Position numbers and translations under genes: made by a program | In this document: piece by piece, positions 60,381 to 64,000 of the stretch | Numbering within the stretch: position 1 is the stretch's first letter | How the letters are laid out: each line of letters begins with the position of its first letter | Notes under the pieces: generated by a model | What the model was told of the DNA's origin: nothing | The model's database searches: none | Seen by the model: the letters and a program-made list of their open reading frames with translations, nothing else | From: Margaritifera margaritifera | Taxonomy: Eukaryota; Mollusca; Bivalvia; Unionida; Margaritiferidae | Length of the DNA: 64,000 nt | Reading direction: 5' to 3' | Assembly: GCA_029931535.1 (NCBI GenBank) | Contig: JAQPZY010001569.1 | Span: 465,001-529,000, forward strand

Positions 60381-61384
60381 GTAGCTAAAAGCCATGCTAT
60401 TTATTTAAAACATAATTGAGTTTAGCTGTTAGGTGTGAATGTTTACTTGAGTATCATACACAATATATACATTTTGTGAGCATCTTCGTTTTCTTTTCTG
60501 TTGATCATAGTTGGATGCCTTGCTGAATGTTACGTAATTTATGACCATTACTATCCAATCTGTTATCAGATATACTACAAAAATGAAGCCGGATAGAATG
60601 GTTGTCATTGTGACAATTCTTAATGTTTGTGTTACTAATGTGTGCCTTTGTTATTCATCAGAGAAATACTTTGTAGATTCGTTAACTCTTCTCTCGATTG
60701 GAAACCCAGAGAATGAACCATATGTTATAAGTAATTAGCCTATTATGTATGTTTAACCTTGTCCATGACTGTAAATCGCACTTTAAAGTTCTGGTCAATT
60801 GGTAAACACCTTGATGACTAATACTGAGTTCAAGGCCAGTCTTTTTGACAATTATTCACAATTAGTTTGAGTTTTTTCCACAAGAACGACGCACGTTCTG
60901 TTGCATTGTGGGTTATTAGAATATGTGTACATAATAGGACTTGATACGCATTTATACATTCATGTTTTAAACTCAGTCCTTGGGAATCTGTTTATGATCA
61001 GAGTTTATAGTTGTGTTGTAGACATAATTCGAAAGGAATTATTTATTTGAACATTCATGGGATTTACCATAAAGTGCTCATTAACCGTTTGATTTATCTA
61101 TATAACTTTTGGATATTTGTAGACATTCACAGCGATATTCTGGATTGTATCGTTGTGGGATATCAGGACATTCAAGACAATTCATTCATTCGGAACATTC
61201 ATTCGGAATATTCTATAATCTCTGACTTGTGTTTGGGACATTTAGGATTATTTGGAATTTAATTCACAAATTGTAAAGGTCTTTTGAATTTTCATTTTAA
61301 TTACAGAGAAATAAAAAAAATTTGATTTTACATACATTGTTTGTTTCACTTTCTTTCTACAAAAGAAAGGTAGGTACAACAGTT
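60381..61384. other. No gene recognised
   Basis: AT-rich sequence. Frames at 60541 (+, 65 codons) and 61011 (+, 83 codons) have no known motif. A small direct repeat (ATTCATTCGGAA) is present near 61185-61205. Confidence 0.5.
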
Positions 61385-61760
61385 TTTATACAAACATACA
61401 ACGACACAGACAAATGGGGCAGGGTATGGTATTTTTTTAATGCAAACACACATACACACATACAAATATGGTAGGGTATGATATTATTTCATCCAAACAC
61501 AATTTCAGATGCTAAAGGGAATAGGGTATGATATTTGTTTTATGCAGACACACAATCACTCAATTAGGGTGTTGTATAATTTTTTTCATACCAATCATTG
61601 TTGGGGGTATTTTTTACGTACAAACACTCATTTACACATACAAATGGCAATAGGGTATTATATTTTTTTATACCAGGCATTTTCTTCATACAAACACACA
61701 ATTACACAATGACACACAGACAAACACAAACAGAGAAGATGCAAATAATGAGGGGTATGA
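61385..61760 (+). repeat. About 60-75-bp degenerate tandem repeat, 5-6 units
   Basis: Each unit has an ACAAACACACA-type block, an ATACAAATGG-type block, AGGGTATGATATT and a T-rich stretch. Anchors lie near 61418, 61473, 61523, 61568 (diverged), 61650 and 61750. It is diverged and irregular. Confidence 0.7.
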
Positions 61761-62114
61761 CGCATTCAATTTTATCTTTTTGCGCGCAAAGTATTGCATT
61801 TATAAGTGCAAGTATTGTATTCCCATCTTAAGATATTACATTTTAAACAAGCTTTAAACAGCTGTTGTTTCGTAGAAAAATAGAACGCTTTTAAGTGTTT
61901 TGAAGGCGCAACATTTCTGAAGAATTGGATGACTTACATAGATCTGCTTCAGTAGAGCAAGTTGTTTCTAGAGAAAGTTGTGATAGATATATCATGTAAT
62001 GACATCATGTAAAGTTGCTGTGACCTTGTACCAGACAATAATTTATACTTTGTCTCTTTCTTTCTTCCTTTTTAATATGATCAGCTAAATCTCTGCAATT
62101 ATTATCGGTATTTT

Positions 62115-62136
62115 GAATGAATGATGAATGAATGAA

Positions 62137-62199
<63 letters not shown>

Positions 62200-62231
62200 A
62201 ACCACACAACACATACTCTCTCTCTCTCTCG
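62115..62231 (+). repeat. (GAAT)n(TA)n ... (TC)n compound microsatellite
   Basis: ATGAATGA units are followed by TA from 62141 to 62197, then a short spacer and a TC run at about 62217-62231. Confidence 0.96.
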
Positions 62232-62399
62232 ATTTACTTATTTATTTAACGGAAATACTAATACTACAAAACCAAAACATGAACTATATTTTCCCAGCCA
62301 CTTAACTCGCAAACAGTTGATATAATTTATTTGCTTAAAAAAATACATAAATATATAAATAAGTATTTTTATTATTTCTTCGTATATCTGCATCTATGT

Positions 62400-62760
62400 C
62401 ACCTTTTGGGTTAGTCCAATTCCATTTGGGTCCTTTAAGTTCCATATACCTCTCAATATGATTACATCTGGATCCGAATATTTGCATTTAGTTCTCCATT
62501 AAATGATATTGGGATTTCAATTTTTGTTAATTATATTCCATTTGGGTCCAAATAGGTCTCCACTACTTGAGGCTGTCTGGGTCTGTTTAATTTCATTTGG
62601 GTCTGTTTAGTTCCGTTTGGGACCGTTGTTTCATTTTGGGTCTCTTTTTCCATCTAAGTCTCCATTTGGATGCATCTGAGTCTCCAGCTGGTTCTTCATA
62701 TTGGTCCGTTTGGGTCCATTTTTGTTAACTAAAGTTCAATAACCCTAATTGTTTTGAGTA
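62400..62760 (-). pseudogene. Repetitive coding-like tract with N-G/P-N-G turns
   Basis: The plus strand shows many TTTGGGTCC and TTTGGGTCTG copies. On the minus strand these read as repeated D-P-N-G / G-P-K-W-N / M-H-P-N-G-D-L-D-G turns in changing frames, broken by stops. Such short repeated turns occur in fibrous stalk proteins, but the assignment is weak. It may equally be a degenerate minisatellite of about 20 bp. Confidence 0.3.
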
Positions 62761-62939
62761 TCTAATAACAGGCCCACGGGGTGCTTGTATCTCTTATCAG
62801 TTGAACCTGCATCTCTTAATTTCATACCTTGATCAATGCCATCTGAATAAAAACAATCTACATCTGAGAATAAGATTATTTTTTTCATCAACCTTTTTTT
62901 TATTATCAATTTCCTTTTTTAATTCATCGATTCTAGCAC

Positions 62940-63900
62940 CCCTTTAAAGACTACTTATGCACATATTTGTGTTCAATTCGTAATTGAATGTCTCGATATT
63001 TTCGGCTGTTTCCGTTTAAACTATATTAATTCTACCATTTAATGCGAGAGTCTTTTATCTATTTCAGTTTAGATTTAAAGGGTACCTGTTCTAAGCACTT
63101 TTAAATCAATTAAATTTTTCCACATATTTTCCTTTTTCAAAAAAAGATTTCGTCAATACTACATGCACCACATCGATATTATTAACCAGGTCTCAATCAA
63201 TATATTTTTGTGTATCAAGTTTTGATTGTTTAATCTCAGCATGTATGCACCATCTCTTGTCGTAATGATCTTAGCTCTTAAGTCTGTAATAGATAAATCG
63301 TAAGTCGTTTTCATAGTTTTTACGATGTTTTTGTTGATATTTATATTATTATTGCTGTCTTAAATATTTGAGGCTATCTCTGTCAAATCATTCTTCTTCT
63401 GCAACTATAACGCATTATTAGTGTTGGCAATTATCCTGCTCTTTAAAACAGTAATTTCTATGTTACAAAAATGCGCTGGCTTTTTAATCTCTTGATCGTT
63501 TATATTTATTTCATCATTCAAGTCTTTCTTTAACTGTTCTATCCCTGATGGTAAAGAACTATAATCTTCCAGTGATTTTTGTATTTTCTCCATGTAACGT
63601 TTTAAAGCATCTATCTCACTGTTAATATTTCATTTATATGGTTGTAAATACTGCTGACTGTTAGGCATCTCACCAGCTCTTTCTCATGCTGTTAGTAGGG
63701 CTGGCATAGCAGTATAAATAGCTCTTTCAGTCAGTCATGTGTATCTAAAATCTTGTTTCTCTTTTCTTCAATTTGTTTTTGTAATTTCGAGATTTTGTTA
63801 GTTCTTTCATTACAATTCTATTCAATACCAGGTAATTTGTCACATTTTCCCCCCAGTGTTTAAAAATCTTGAAAATCTTTTATCCACCAAAGTCTTTTGT
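62940..63900 (-). pseudogene. Coiled-coil protein remnant (minus)
   Basis: A 62-codon minus frame (63593-63405) reads MEKIQKSLEDYSSLPSGIEQ and then LKKDLNDEININDQEIKK, with heptad-like spacing of Leu and Ile. After a stop, further helical, Lys/Asn-rich blocks follow (DLSITDLRAKIITTRDGAYM near 63290-63230). A long coiled coil fits a structural or stalk protein. Location next to the virus-like locus suggests, but does not prove, membership. Confidence 0.4.
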
Positions 63901-64000
63901 ATTTGAGTATCAATACATCTTTGAACACCGATTAGTATCTGTATCGGTTAATTTAACAGAATAGCGTCAATTTGTGATACTGCTGTTGTTATGATTTTCG

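Overview
This is non-coding, repeat-dense animal DNA, most likely from a marine invertebrate and probably a bivalve mollusc. It is AT-rich and full of microsatellites. It carries tRNA-headed SINEs, several unrelated LINE carcasses, a Penelope-like element tail with a hammerhead-like motif, MITEs with intact target-site duplications, and a 146-bp tandem array built like the 'pearl'/Helitron-derived repeats of bivalves. The organism is inferred from repeat content only. I found no intact cellular gene, no convincing host exon, no rRNA, no functional tRNA and no CRISPR. Nearly every open frame is either a microsatellite read-through or a fragment of a dead mobile element.

Layout. 0-5.9 kb: a possible TIR element, the 146-bp satellite, a pair of near-perfect palindromes and a GA microsatellite. 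6-8 kb: the C-terminal end of an L1/Tx1-like LINE (minus), a mariner-like helix-turn-helix scrap and a fragment of a widespread invertebrate repeat-associated protein. 10-12.5 kb: a 306-bp MULE-type MITE with a perfect 10-bp target duplication, then a Penelope-like element (minus) whose GIY-YIG-side C-terminus lies upstream of a hammerhead-like motif. 12.5-17.6 kb: an L1/Tx1-like LINE swollen by internal tandem arrays, flanked on both sides by copies of one ~110-bp satellite. 17.6-32 kb: a long foldback element, SINEs, two small hAT-type MITEs and minisatellites. 32-48 kb: three or four further LINE remnants, an unknown decayed gene around a probable solo LTR that sits inside a TA microsatellite, and more minisatellites. 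48.35-49.35 kb: a very uniform 50-bp satellite, 20 copies.

The most interesting part is about 52.3-60.4 kb, perhaps continuing to the window end. It is a decayed endogenous dsDNA virus-like locus of Polinton/Maverick-adintovirus character. It contains a YqaJ-type exonuclease (+), an unknown protein built of a duplicated ~60-residue domain (+), a probable fibre-like protein (-) with three stalk modules and a discoidin-like head, two different copies of a protein-primed family B DNA polymerase (+) and an A32/FtsK-type packaging ATPase (-). All are broken by stops and frameshifts, so the locus is a fossil. In a living relative these genes would serve genome replication (polymerase, exonuclease), genome packaging (ATPase) and probably attachment (fibre). 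I could not recognise an integrase, protease or capsid gene, so the exact viral family is open.
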